Positions 38,831-47,661 of a DNA stretch of 64,000 nt are shown piece after piece. Below the pieces are notes generated by a model. That model saw nothing but the letters and a program-made list of their open reading frames with translations, was not told the DNA's origin and searched no databases. Made by a program: the position numbers and the translations under genes. Every line of letters begins with the position of its first letter. The first letter of the stretch is position 1. The DNA comes from Neisseria lisongii. Its GTDB lineage: Bacteria; Pseudomonadota; Gammaproteobacteria; Burkholderiales; Neisseriaceae. Location: NCBI RefSeq assembly GCF_028463985.1, contig NZ_CP116766.1, positions 806,001 through 870,000 on the forward strand, written 5' to 3'.

Positions 38831-39037
38831 ATGGCGATGTTGTCAAAAACCAAAATGCAACATTTTTGCCCGAAATGCGGCTGGTCAGACAAGCCTGATT
38901 ATTTTGGCGATGTTCGGTTTCCCGAACCGGATTGCCCGAAATGCGGCACAAAAACGCAAATCCGCCCCGCTCCGGGATTGCTTGACCGCTGGTTGGAGTT
39001 TTCTAAAAATGCGGCTGAAAAATACGGGAAAAAATAA
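38831..39037 (+). CDS. Small zinc-ribbon protein
   Basis: A 68-residue protein with two CxxC pairs (CPKCGW at about residue 13 and CPKCGT at about residue 37) forming a zinc ribbon, followed by a basic helical tail. The ATG at 38831 is preceded by TAGGAG at good spacing; a GTG three codons earlier is less likely. It could bind nucleic acid or the HEPN protein and may be its partner or antidote; this rests only on gene order. Confidence 0.72.
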   Translation: MAMLSKTKMQHFCPKCGWSDKPDYFGDVRFPEPDCPKCGTKTQIRPAPGLLDRWLEFSKNAAEKYGKK

Positions 39038-39051
39038 TAGCGTTATTTAAA

Positions 39052-39098
39052 ACCATGCCGTCTGAAAACCGGTTTTCCCGATTTTCAGACGGCATGGT
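39052..39098. repeat. 47-bp DUS hairpin, right boundary repeat of the defence island
   Basis: Identical over 47 bases to 31217-31263. It acts as terminator for the zinc-ribbon gene and for iscX approaching from the other side. Confidence 0.85.
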
Positions 39099-39108
39099 TT
39101 TTATCGAC

Positions 39109-39306
39109 TTACTCTGCTTCGTCAATCCAAGCCTGTTGTACGGCTTCTAAGATTCGTTCGCCGCAGCGGGCGGGGTCGTCGTTGAAGTCGGGCAAAGCCA
39201 GAATCAGATCCCGCAGTTGGGTGAAGCGGACGGTTTTGGGGTCGATGCTGTCGCCGTGCAGGTCGTAGAGTTCTTCGGCGATGCGTTGGCTGTCGGTCCA
39301 TTTCAT
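39109..39306 (-). CDS. iscX: IscX (Fe-S cluster assembly adaptor)
   Basis: A 65-residue acidic protein that binds IscS and iron and modulates iron-sulfur cluster assembly. KWTDSQRIAEELYDLHGDSIDPKTVRFTQLRDLILALPDF is diagnostic. I chose the ATG at 39306, eight bases after AAGGA, matching the usual length; the frame also opens at 39312. It follows fdx on the same strand, the normal order hscA-fdx-iscX. Confidence 0.95.
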   Translation of the reverse strand: MKWTDSQRIAEELYDLHGDSIDPKTVRFTQLRDLILALPDFNDDPARCGERILEAVQQAWIDEAE

Positions 39307-39363
39307 AATCATGTTCCTTTTGATTGAGGCCGTCTGAAAAACGGGGGTTCAGATGGCTTGGTG

Positions 39364-39702
39364 TTAGTGTTCTCTGGCGTGGTTGATGGTGTATTTCGGG
39401 ATTTCGACGATTAAGTCTTGATCGGCAACTACGGCTTGGCAACTCAGGCGGGAATCGGCTTCCAAACCCCAGGCTTGGTCGAGCAGGTCTTCTTCCAGTT
39501 CAGTCGGTTCTTCCATGCTGTCGAAGCCTTGGCGGATAATAACGTGGCAAGTGGTGCAGGCACAGGACTTTTCGCAGGCGTGATCGACTTCGATATCGTG
39601 GTCGAGCAAGACATCTAAAACGGTTTTGCCTTCGGGTGCGTTTTCGATAACTGCGCCTTCGGGGCATAATGCGGCGTGTGGCAATACGGTAATTTTCGGC
39701 AT
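39364..39702 (-). CDS. fdx: [2Fe-2S] ferredoxin of the Isc system
   Basis: Adrenodoxin-type ferredoxin of 112 residues that supplies electrons for Fe-S cluster assembly. The cluster ligands lie in HACEKSCACTTCHV (first, third and fourth cysteines of this group) and RLSCQAVV near the C-terminus. Typical features such as PEGAVIENAPEGKTVLDVLLDHDIEVDH are present. It lies between iscX and hscA. Confidence 0.96.
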   Translation of the reverse strand: MPKITVLPHAALCPEGAVIENAPEGKTVLDVLLDHDIEVDHACEKSCACTTCHVIIRQGFDSMEEPTELEEDLLDQAWGLEADSRLSCQAVVADQDLIVEIPKYTINHAREH

Positions 39703-39888
39703 TTTTATTTTCTCTTTTTAGTAGGGTTTGCTGGTCGGCTTTTTAATTGAGGCCGTCTGAAAAACGGTATTTTATCGCAAAAATAAATTCTTTCCGCTAT
39801 CGTGAATTTACTTTATCCATCATCCGACTGTTAAAACAATCTTTCGCTACCACAGGCGGCAACCGGTGGGTCTCCGCCTGTTTTCGGG

Positions 39889-41751
39889 TTAGATATTGTC
39901 GATACTTTGCCCTGTCAAGGCCCGCTGGATATTGCGGTTCATGCGTTTGGCGGCAAAGTTGTCGGTGCTTTGGCTTAAGGCGGCAACGGCGGCTCGGATG
40001 GTGTCGGCATCGCCCTGCTGAACTTGTTGTTGCAAGGCGGCGATATCGTGCTGAATCGCTGCGGCTTCGGCTTCGGTCAGCAAATCGCTGTCCAGCGCCA
40101 AGGCGGATTCGATGGCGGCAATCAGGCTTTCGGCTTCGACCGCGGCCTCCGCCCTCGCCCGTGCCGCCATATCGGCGGCGGCATGGCTCATGCTGTCTTT
40201 GAGCATTTGGGTGATGGTGTCGTCGTCCAAGCCGTAAGACGGTTTGACTTCAATCTGAGTCTGCACGCCGGTGCTTTGTTCTTGGGCGCTGACCGAGAGC
40301 AGGCCGTCGGCATCGACTTGGAAGGTTACTCTGATTCTCGCTGCGCCCGCCACCATCGGTGGAATGCCGCGCAAGGTGAATTTTGCCAAGCTGCGGCAAT
40401 CGGACACCAATTCCCGTTCGCCCTGCAAAACATGAATCGTCATCGCCGTCTGGCCGTCTTTAAAGGTGGTGAAATCCTGCGCACGGGCGGTTGGCAATGT
40501 GCTGTTGCGGGGAATGATTTTTTCAACCAAGCCGCCGTAGGTTTCCAAACCGAGCGACAGCGGCGTAACGTCCAGCAGCAGCCATTCGCCGTCGGCTTTG
40601 TTGCCCGCCAGCACATTGGCCTGAACCGCTGCGCCGAGTGCCACGACTTCATCGGGGTTAAGATTGTTCAGCGGTGTTTGTCCGAAAAAGGCGGCAACGG
40701 TCTGCTGCACATGCAGCATTCGGGTTGATCCGCCAACCATAATCACGCCCTGAATATCGGCTTTGCCGACACCCGCATCTTTCAGCGCCTGCTTCACCGG
40801 CTCGATGGTTTTTTGTACCAAATGCTGGGTCAGATTATGAAATTCGCTGCGGCTAATCAAGGTATCAATCGTGAGGCCGTCTGAAAGTTCGGCCTGAATA
40901 TGCGCCTGCGTTTCAAGCGTCAGCGTTTCTTTGGCGGAACGTGCCAGAGCCAGCAAAAGCTGGCTGTCTTGCTCGTTTAATTTGGATAAGCCGTTTTGTT
41001 CCAACAGATGGCAAAACAGGCGGTGGTCGAAATCGTCGCCGCCTAAGGCGCTGTTGCCGCCGGTAGCTTTGACTTCAAACAAACCTTTGGTCAGTTGCAA
41101 GACGGATACATCGAATGTGCCGCCGCCCAAGTCGTACACCACAAACGTGCCTTCCGAAGCATTATCCAAGCCGTAGGCAATCGCCGCAGCGGTCGGCTCA
41201 TTGAGCAGGCGCAATACTTTCAGCCCCGCCAGTTTCGCCGCATCTTTGGTGGCTTGGCGTTGGGCATCGTCAAAATATGCCGGAACGGTAATCACCGCAC
41301 CGACCAAATCGCCGCCCAATGTGGCTTCGGCACGGGATTTTAAGGTTTTCAAAATTTCCGCCGAAACTTCAATCGGCGTTTTATTGCCTTGACGGGTGTT
41401 GAGTTCAATCACCCGTTCGTTTTGACCGAAACGGTAAGGCAAATAATGCGCTTCCTGCTTTAAATCGTGTAAAGTCCGCCCGATCAGGCGTTTGGCGGAA
41501 CTAATGGTGTTGAGCGGATCGGTTTTCTGCGCCTTTAATGCTTGAGCGCCGACCTCAATGCCGCCGTTTTCGGTATAGCGGACAACCGAGGGCAAGGTTT
41601 TTCTACCCGCTTCATCGGCCAGACAAACGGCGCTGCCGCTGCGGACAGTCGCCACCAAGCTGTTGGTCGTACCCAAATCAATGCCGACCGCCAAGCGGTG
41701 TTGGTGCGGAGCGGCGGACATGCCGGGTTCTGAAATCTGCAAAAGTGCCAT
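39889..41751 (-). CDS. hscA: Fe-S protein assembly chaperone HscA
   Basis: Hsp70-type chaperone specialised for release of clusters from IscU. The 620-residue protein has the ATPase signatures [28 protein letters not shown] and IMVGGSTRM, then the substrate-binding domain from about residue 390 ([23 protein letters not shown]) and a helical lid. The [25 protein letters not shown] start is typical of HscA rather than DnaK. hscB is not next to it here: the upstream neighbours are the bacterioferritin genes. Confidence 0.95.
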   Translation of the reverse strand: MALLQISEPGMSAAPHQHRLAVGIDLGTTNSLVATVRSGSAVCLADEAGRKTLPSVVRYTENGGIEVGAQALKAQKTDPLNTISSAKRLIGRTLHDLKQEAHYLPYRFGQNERVIELNTRQGNKTPIEVSAEILKTLKSRAEATLGGDLVGAVITVPAYFDDAQRQATKDAAKLAGLKVLRLLNEPTAAAIAYGLDNASEGTFVVYDLGGGTFDVSVLQLTKGLFEVKATGGNSALGGDDFDHRLFCHLLEQNGLSKLNEQDSQLLLALARSAKETLTLETQAHIQAELSDGLTIDTLISRSEFHNLTQHLVQKTIEPVKQALKDAGVGKADIQGVIMVGGSTRMLHVQQTVAAFFGQTPLNNLNPDEVVALGAAVQANVLAGNKADGEWLLLDVTPLSLGLETYGGLVEKIIPRNSTLPTARAQDFTTFKDGQTAMTIHVLQGERELVSDCRSLAKFTLRGIPPMVAGAARIRVTFQVDADGLLSVSAQEQSTGVQTQIEVKPSYGLDDDTITQMLKDSMSHAAADMAARARAEAAVEAESLIAAIESALALDSDLLTEAEAAAIQHDIAALQQQVQQGDADTIRAAVAALSQSTDNFAAKRMNRNIQRALTGQSIDNI

Positions 41752-41870
41752 AATGGTGTGTGCCTTGGATTATTCGATTTTCAGACGGCATTTTAACAGA
41801 TTTCGCAGCGATAGTTGAGTGGTTTGCTCAGGAATTTCGCAAAATCGCCTGCCGTTTTTATCCATACAAA

Positions 41871-41902
41871 AAACCGGCATATCGCTGAAGATATGCCGGT
41901 TT
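41871..41902 (-). terminator. Rho-independent terminator of bfrA-bfrB
   Basis: AAACCGGCATATC and its complement form a 13-bp stem with a six-base loop. Read on the minus strand it ends with a run of T. It lies about 40 bp downstream of bfrB and contains no uptake sequence. Confidence 0.75.
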
Positions 41903-41940
41903 TGGCTAAGAGAACGCTTGATTTTGGTAGCGGTTTGTAT

Positions 41941-42414
41941 TTAGTCCTCTTGCGCCCCTGTTTGCAGATAGTTCTGCAAACCGAGTTTTTCCACCAGTTC
42001 CTGTTGGGTTTCCAGCCAATCGATGTGTTCTTCGTTGGTGTCTTTCTGTTTTTCCAACAGGTCGCGGCTGACGTAGTCCTGCTGCTGTTCGCAAACGGCA
42101 ATGGCGGCTTGCAGGGCTGCGTGTTTTTCCTGTTCTTTGGCCAAATCGCAGGCGATGATTTCTTCGGTGCTTTCGCCGATTAAGAGTTTGCCCAGCTCTT
42201 GCAGATTAGGCAAACCTTCGAGCAGCAGAATGCGTTCGATTAAGTCGTCGGCGGCTTTCATTTCAACGATAGACTGTTTGAAGAAGTGTTCGCCCAATTC
42301 TTCCAAGCCCCAGTTTTTCAGAATGCGGGCGTGTAAGAAATATTGGTTGATGGTTACCAGCAGCAAGCCTAAATTTTTGTTCAGCTCGCGGATTACCAAA
42401 CGGTCGCCTTTCAT
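41941..42414 (-). CDS. bfrB: Bacterioferritin subunit B (haem-binding type)
   Basis: A 157-residue ferritin-fold subunit for iron storage. The haem-ligating methionine is present (Met52 in [16 protein letters not shown]). By alignment with E. coli Bfr the ferroxidase ligands are partly lost: Glu18 becomes Leu ([10 protein letters not shown]), His54 becomes Ala and Glu127 becomes Asn. So this subunit should bind haem but not oxidise iron efficiently. It lies 20 bp after bfrA, as in the gonococcus, where the two subunits form a mixed shell. Confidence 0.93.
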   Translation of the reverse strand: MKGDRLVIRELNKNLGLLLVTINQYFLHARILKNWGLEELGEHFFKQSIVEMKAADDLIERILLLEGLPNLQELGKLLIGESTEEIIACDLAKEQEKHAALQAAIAVCEQQQDYVSRDLLEKQKDTNEEHIDWLETQQELVEKLGLQNYLQTGAQED

Positions 42415-42434
42415 ATTGTTGCTCCTTTTGCGGA

Positions 42435-42899
42435 TTACAGTTGGCTTTGGTAGTAGTTGCCTTCACCAATCAAGTCGATCAGGCGCAGCTGTTGTTCCAG
42501 CCAGTGGGCGTGATCTTCTTCGGTGTCTTTCAACTGGGCAACCATCAAATCACGGGAAACGTAGTCTTGGGCTTCTTCACACAGTTTGATGCCTTTTTTC
42601 AGGGCATCACGCACTTCGTATTCGGTGTTCAAATCCGCTTGCAGGCAAGATTTTACGTCTGTACCGATATTCAATGCAGCCGGTTGCATTTTCGGCGTGC
42701 CGCCCAGCATCAGAATACGGCGGATAAAGTCTTCTGCATGTTGGGTTTCTTCTTCCATTTCGTGATTCAGACGGTCAAACAGTTTGGTATAGCCCCACTC
42801 TGAATACAGGCGTGAATGGATGAAATATTGATCGCGCGCCGCCAGTTCGCCCGCCAGCAATTCGTTCATATAGTCGATAACTTTTTGATTACCTTGCAT
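42435..42899 (-). CDS. bfrA: Bacterioferritin subunit A (ferroxidase type)
   Basis: A 154-residue ferritin-fold subunit. The ferroxidase ligands are intact: Glu18 in [13 protein letters not shown], Glu51 and His54 in [10 protein letters not shown], Glu94 and the Glu/His pair in [10 protein letters not shown]. The haem-binding methionine is replaced by threonine (position 52). It is therefore the complement of BfrB. The start [15 protein letters not shown] at 42899 is preceded by AAGGAAAAA; the longer frame to 43019 lies in A+T-rich promoter DNA. Confidence 0.93.
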   Translation of the reverse strand: MQGNQKVIDYMNELLAGELAARDQYFIHSRLYSEWGYTKLFDRLNHEMEEETQHAEDFIRRILMLGGTPKMQPAALNIGTDVKSCLQADLNTEYEVRDALKKGIKLCEEAQDYVSRDLMVAQLKDTEEDHAHWLEQQLRLIDLIGEGNYYQSQL

Positions 42900-43412
42900 G
42901 ATTTTTTCCTTTTCAAAATGCAGCCGCTTCAGGCTGCTGTGTTGTTTCGAGATGGTGCTATTGTATTCAATTTTTGTTAAACAGACAAATTTTCTACTTA
43001 AAATACAAACAATTATCAAATATATCTATCGCTAAAATAGCAGTTTGGAAAAATCAATCTGTTGTTTTATTTCATATTTTACTGTAAGCAATATTGATAA
43101 TCCCTAGCAACGGCTAAAAAATTTTACATTCCTTAACCATAAGTAAAATAAAATACCAACGCAATCCCAATCAATTTTAATTATCAATAACAGGCCGTAT
43201 GAAAATGGGGGTTATCGCCGAAACAATCACACGCCATACCAAACGATAGGCAGGAAACGGTGTAGAAAATGCAGCGGGAAATGCGTTTTCCCGTTTTCCC
43301 AAAATATATGAAAAATATGTTTTCACGATAAACCCTGCAAATCATGTTACAATGTCGAGTTATTTTTACTGACCCATCTTTCCCTACTTCTTTAAAGACA
43401 AGATTCAACACC
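42900..43412. other. Divergent promoter region of bfrA and typA
   Basis: About 510 bp without a gene, A+T-rich between 42950 and 43180. A mutated uptake sequence (GGCCGTATGAAAA) lies at about 43194. I see no clear Fur box or hairpin terminator. Confidence 0.5.
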
Positions 43413-45224
43413 ATGAAACAAATTCGCAATATTGCCATCATCGCCCACGTGGACCACGGCAAAACCACATTAGTCGATCAACTGCTGCGCCAATCCGGCA
43501 CATTCCGTGAAAACCAGCAGGTTGACGAGCGTGTGATGGACAGCAACGATCTGGAAAAAGAACGCGGCATCACCATTCTTGCCAAAAATACCGCCATTGA
43601 TTACGAAGGCTACCACATCAACATCGTCGATACCCCCGGACACGCCGACTTCGGCGGCGAGGTAGAACGTGTATTGGGCATGGTCGATTGCGTGGTGTTG
43701 CTGGTAGATGCCCAAGAAGGCCCGATGCCGCAAACCCGTTTCGTAACCAAAAAAGCGCTGGCTTTGGGGTTAAAACCGATTGTGGTGATCAACAAAATCG
43801 ACAAACCGTCCGCCCGCCCGAGCTGGGTTATCGACCAAACCTTCGAACTGTTTGACAATCTGGGTGCAACCGACGAACAACTGGATTTCCCGATTGTGTA
43901 CGCCTCCGGCCTGAGCGGTTTTGCCCGTTTGGAAGAAAACGGCAGCGAAACCGATATGCGTGTGCTGTTTGAAACCATTTTGAAACACACCCCCGCCCCG
44001 AGCGGCAACGCCGACGAAACCCTGCAGTTGCAGATTTCCCAACTCGACTACGACAACTACACCGGCCGTCTCGGTATCGGCCGCATTCTTAACGGCCGTA
44101 TCAAACCAGGTCAAGTGGTTGCCGTGATGAACCACGAACAGCAAGTCGCCCAAGGCCGCATCAACCAATTATTGGGCTTCAAAGGCTTGGAACGTGTTCC
44201 ATTGGAAGAAGCCGAAGCCGGCGACATCGTCATTATTTCCGGCATTGAAGACATCGGCATCGGCGTAACCCTGTCCGACAAAGACAATCCCAAAGGCTTA
44301 CCAATGTTGAGCGTGGACGAGCCGACGCTGACCATGGACTTTATGGTAAACACCAGCCCGCTCGCCGGCACAGAAGGCAAATTCGTAACTTCCCGCCAAA
44401 TCCGCGACCGTCTGCAAAAAGAATTGCTGACCAACGTCGCCCTGCGTGTCGAAGACACCGCCGATGCCGACGTATTCCGAGTATCCGGCCGGGGCGAACT
44501 GCACCTGACCATCCTGCTGGAAAACATGCGCCGTGAAGGCTACGAATTAGCAGTCGGCAAACCCCGTGTCGTATTCCGTGAAATCGACGGCCAAAAATGC
44601 GAGCCGTATGAAAACCTCACCGTGGACGTACCCGACGACAACCAAGGCGCAGTCATGGAAGAACTCGGCCGCCGCCGTGGCGAACTCACCAATATGGAGA
44701 GCGACGGCAACGGCCGCACCCGCCTCGAATACCATATTCCGGCACGGGGTCTGATCGGTTTCCAAGGCGAATTTATGACCCTGACCCGAGGCACCGGCCT
44801 GATGAGCCACGTCTTTGACGACTACGCACCGGTAAAACCCGACATGCCCGGCCGCCACAACGGCGTATTGGTATCCCAAGAACAAGGCGAAGCCGTTGCC
44901 TACGCCCTGTGGAACTTGGAAGACCGAGGCCGCATGTTCGTATCGCCGAACGACAAAATCTACGAAGGCATGATTATCGGCATCCACAGTCGTGATAACG
45001 ACTTGGTGGTAAACCCGCTCAAAGGCAAAAAACTCACCAATATCCGTGCCAGCGGCACCGACGAAGCCGTACGCCTGACCACGCCGATCAAACTGACGCT
45101 GGAAGGTGCGGTTGAGTTTATCGACGACGACGAACTGGTAGAAATCACACCGCAGTCCATCCGCCTGCGCAAACGCTACCTGAGCGAACTCGAACGCCGC
45201 CGCCACTTTAAAAAATTAGACTGA
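43413..45224 (+). CDS. typA: Ribosome-associated GTPase TypA/BipA
   Basis: Translational GTPase of 603 residues related to EF-G and LepA. It associates with ribosomes and affects large-subunit assembly and stress response. G1 is [11 protein letters not shown]2 and switch [14 protein letters not shown]3 DTPGHADF, G4 [10 protein letters not shown], and the C-terminal domain includes [20 protein letters not shown] and FRVSGRGE. I chose the ATG at 43413, giving [17 protein letters not shown]; the frame opens earlier at 43344. Confidence 0.96.
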   Translation: MKQIRNIAIIAHVDHGKTTLVDQLLRQSGTFRENQQVDERVMDSNDLEKERGITILAKNTAIDYEGYHINIVDTPGHADFGGEVERVLGMVDCVVLLVDAQEGPMPQTRFVTKKALALGLKPIVVINKIDKPSARPSWVIDQTFELFDNLGATDEQLDFPIVYASGLSGFARLEENGSETDMRVLFETILKHTPAPSGNADETLQLQISQLDYDNYTGRLGIGRILNGRIKPGQVVAVMNHEQQVAQGRINQLLGFKGLERVPLEEAEAGDIVIISGIEDIGIGVTLSDKDNPKGLPMLSVDEPTLTMDFMVNTSPLAGTEGKFVTSRQIRDRLQKELLTNVALRVEDTADADVFRVSGRGELHLTILLENMRREGYELAVGKPRVVFREIDGQKCEPYENLTVDVPDDNQGAVMEELGRRRGELTNMESDGNGRTRLEYHIPARGLIGFQGEFMTLTRGTGLMSHVFDDYAPVKPDMPGRHNGVLVSQEQGEAVAYALWNLEDRGRMFVSPNDKIYEGMIIGIHSRDNDLVVNPLKGKKLTNIRASGTDEAVRLTTPIKLTLEGAVEFIDDDELVEITPQSIRLRKRYLSELERRRHFKKLD

Positions 45225-45251
45225 TTGCCGGTATCCGCAATCTAAACAATG

Positions 45252-45285
45252 AAGCCGTCTGAAAATCATGATTTTCAGACGGCTT
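45252..45285. terminator. Bidirectional DUS terminator between typA and the FetA-like gene
   Basis: Perfect AAGCC-type inverted DUS with a 15-bp stem, between convergent genes. Confidence 0.8.
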
Positions 45286-45316
45286 TGTTTTTTCTAATCA
45301 AACAATGATTAAAGGA

Positions 45317-47383
45317 TTAAAAACGGTAGTTTACGCCCAAAGTAAATTCACGGCCGCGCTCGTAGAACGGTGTGCGCTCAAAGCCGTTAGGGAAACGTTG
45401 ACTGTGGCTGCGGTATTTTTTATCAAAGATATTGTTTACCGCAAAATTCACGTTGAAATTGTCTTTGCCGTTCGGCTGCCAGTTGGCATACACATCATGC
45501 ACGCCGTAACCTGCTTTGTGAGTCGGCACATCAATCTTATCCCCATTCTTAGGTTGGCGTACTTTGTCGAGGAACTTAACTTTCTCAACATAGCGGCCGC
45601 GCCAGCCGATTTCCAGTTTCGGATGGTCAAATTGGTAAGACAAGCCGGTCAGCCATTGGCGACCCATATTGCGGAATGTAAACGAGCTTTCGTGAATATC
45701 CGATTGCAGTTTGTCCAATCCATAATATACATCACCGCTGATGCTCGGTTTCACATAAGACACGCCAAACCGTGCAGTCAGGCCGCCGTAGCGGTATTTG
45801 GTGTCAAATTCGTAACCCCAAGTTTTCAGCTTGCCGCCGTTGTAGATGCGGCCCTGTTTCTCTTCGCTGAGACCCCATTTATAAACAATCAAATCTTTGA
45901 TGTTTTGATGGAACACGCTGCCGCTGACGCTTAAATTATCGTCATTCCAACGCAAGCCCAATTCGGCACGGCGGGCGGTTTCGGCTTTCAGTTTCGGATC
46001 GACTTTGTTGTAGAAGCCCGAAATATTATTCGCCAACAAGGCTTCGTTCAAACGAGGCGAACGGCTGGCTTGGTTTAAGGTAGCCAACAGGCTCAGGTTT
46101 TGGTTAATGTCCCAAATCAAGCCCAAGCTCGGATTGACTTGACCGTCTTTGGCTGTTTCGCCGCTGGCTGCATGGAAATTGAAATGATCGTAACGCAGGC
46201 CGGTGGTCAGCGTTACCGGATCAAAGCGCCAAATACCTTCTACATAAACACCGGTATCGGTTTTTTTCTCAGGAAAGGCTTTGTTGAAAAAGCCCGGTGG
46301 TAATTCTTTAGCATTGCTTTTATCAGACGGTTGGGTCGTTTCCCGACGGAAATTGGCACCATATTTCACGCTGTGGCTGCCAATGTCACTGGTGAAATCA
46401 AGATTGACACCTCGGGCGGTTGCTGTTGTCAGCTCCAGCGGATATTTTTTACGGTCTTCAGTTGAGTACTTTTCGCCACCTTTAGGCGGTTTGTAGTCGT
46501 GGGTTTTGATTTGGAACACATTGGCATCCAATTTGCTGACAAAGCCCAAATTGCGGCCGTGGTATTCCAAGTTGGCGGTGTTTTCAAGCTGTCCGGTGTT
46601 TTCATAAAAGCGGTCGCCCTCAACCAAAAACTCTGCTTTGTTGCTGCGGTCGCCTTTTTGACGTTCCTGACGCAAACTCAGGCGCACGCCGTGGTCTTGA
46701 TTGAAATCGTAGCCGATTTTTGCCAGATAGCTGCTCTGTGCCAATTCGCTACCCTTATTCAGACGGCCTTCACCGTCTTTATAGTCCTTATTATTCAGGA
46801 AATTAGCGGCAACCAAAGCATCAAAACCATTCATATAAGCATAAGCCGCCACGCCGCCGTTGGTTCCTTTGTTGCTGCTCACACCACCGGATACCCGCAC
46901 GCCGTAAGGTTTACCGTCCACCAGCAAATCTTTCGCATCAACCGTGGTCGCTTTAATCGTACCGCCGACTGCACCGATACCGGCTGAAGCCGAACCGGTA
47001 CCTTTTTCTACGTTAATGCTTTTGAGCAGCGCCGGATCAAGCATAAAACGGCTTTGGTGGTGGAAGATTTTGGTGCTTTGGCTGGTACCGTCCACGTCCA
47101 GATTAATCCCGTCCTCACCCACTGCACGAATGCTGTAAAACTGCGAAACACCCGTACCGCCGCCGACACCCATACCGATTTGGTCTTTCATCACCTCTTT
47201 CAAATCGTTGGCGTTTTCACGATCCATCTGGCTACGGGTAACACGGGTCGGCACCGCTGTTGATGAAGCCTTGACCACCACTTCGTCAAGATTGACAGTT
47301 TGTCCTTCTGCATGGGCAAAACCCGCAGACAGCGCCAACGTCAGCATACTCAGGCGGAAGCCTAATGAATTAGAGAATGTCAT
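45317..47383 (-). CDS. TonB-dependent receptor, FetA (FrpB)-like
   Basis: A 688-residue outer-membrane receptor of the FetA family, which takes up ferric enterobactin and related catecholate siderophores in Neisseria. A signal peptide ends FAHA; the TonB-box/plug region is VNLDEVVVKAS, then the plug (DQIGMGVGGGTGVSQFYSIRAVG, KSINVEKGTGSASAGIGAVGGTI). The barrel ends with the aromatic YRF. Shared segments with FetA include LEIGWRGRYVEKV and NVNFAVNNIFDKKYRSHSQRF. The cognate FetB is not adjacent; the ABC importer at 2528 is a possible partner. A candidate Fur box lies about 105 bp upstream. Confidence 0.85.
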   Translation of the reverse strand: MTFSNSLGFRLSMLTLALSAGFAHAEGQTVNLDEVVVKASSTAVPTRVTRSQMDRENANDLKEVMKDQIGMGVGGGTGVSQFYSIRAVGEDGINLDVDGTSQSTKIFHHQSRFMLDPALLKSINVEKGTGSASAGIGAVGGTIKATTVDAKDLLVDGKPYGVRVSGGVSSNKGTNGGVAAYAYMNGFDALVAANFLNNKDYKDGEGRLNKGSELAQSSYLAKIGYDFNQDHGVRLSLRQERQKGDRSNKAEFLVEGDRFYENTGQLENTANLEYHGRNLGFVSKLDANVFQIKTHDYKPPKGGEKYSTEDRKKYPLELTTATARGVNLDFTSDIGSHSVKYGANFRRETTQPSDKSNAKELPPGFFNKAFPEKKTDTGVYVEGIWRFDPVTLTTGLRYDHFNFHAASGETAKDGQVNPSLGLIWDINQNLSLLATLNQASRSPRLNEALLANNISGFYNKVDPKLKAETARRAELGLRWNDDNLSVSGSVFHQNIKDLIVYKWGLSEEKQGRIYNGGKLKTWGYEFDTKYRYGGLTARFGVSYVKPSISGDVYYGLDKLQSDIHESSFTFRNMGRQWLTGLSYQFDHPKLEIGWRGRYVEKVKFLDKVRQPKNGDKIDVPTHKAGYGVHDVYANWQPNGKDNFNVNFAVNNIFDKKYRSHSQRFPNGFERTPFYERGREFTLGVNYRF

Positions 47384-47486
47384 ATTTTATTTCCCTCTTA
47401 AATTCAGTTGATTTATGTAGGAAGTTTGTTTTTCTGTGAAATAAAATGTAAACAAACTGTAAGGAAGTTGCATTATAAACAAATAT

Positions 47487-47505
47487 AAGAATTGTTATCA
47501 ATATT
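47487..47505 (-). promoter_or_regulatory. Candidate Fur box of the FetA-like gene
   Basis: On the minus strand AATATTGATAACAATTCTT matches 13 of 19 consensus Fur positions. It lies about 105 bp before the start codon, in an A+T-rich region. Confidence 0.4.
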
Positions 47506-47618
47506 GTTTGATAGGAGAAATCATTTTTGAAATTGCTTGTTTCGTTTTTACAACAATGGGGGAACGAGAAAAATATTTTGGTTTGGGAAAAACAACAAGC
47601 CGTCTGAAAACCGCAAAA

Positions 47619-47645
47619 AAGCCGCAGGCTGTCTGTCTGCGGCTT
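47619..47645 (-). terminator. Terminator of lbpA
   Basis: AAGCCGCAG and CTGCGGCTT pair across nine bases, followed on the minus strand by TTTTTTGCGG. It lies just past the lbpA stop. Confidence 0.7.
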
Positions 47646-47661
47646 GGGTTTGGCGATGCTT

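Noticed and set aside
31217..39098. Prophage or integrative element
   Set aside because: No integrase, tRNA or attachment-like short repeat is present; the boundary repeats are DUS hairpins, not att sites.
39747..40202. A 151-residue Arg-rich plus-strand frame opposite hscA
   Set aside because: It is a shadow of the hscA coding strand; the reverse frame encodes a complete HscA.
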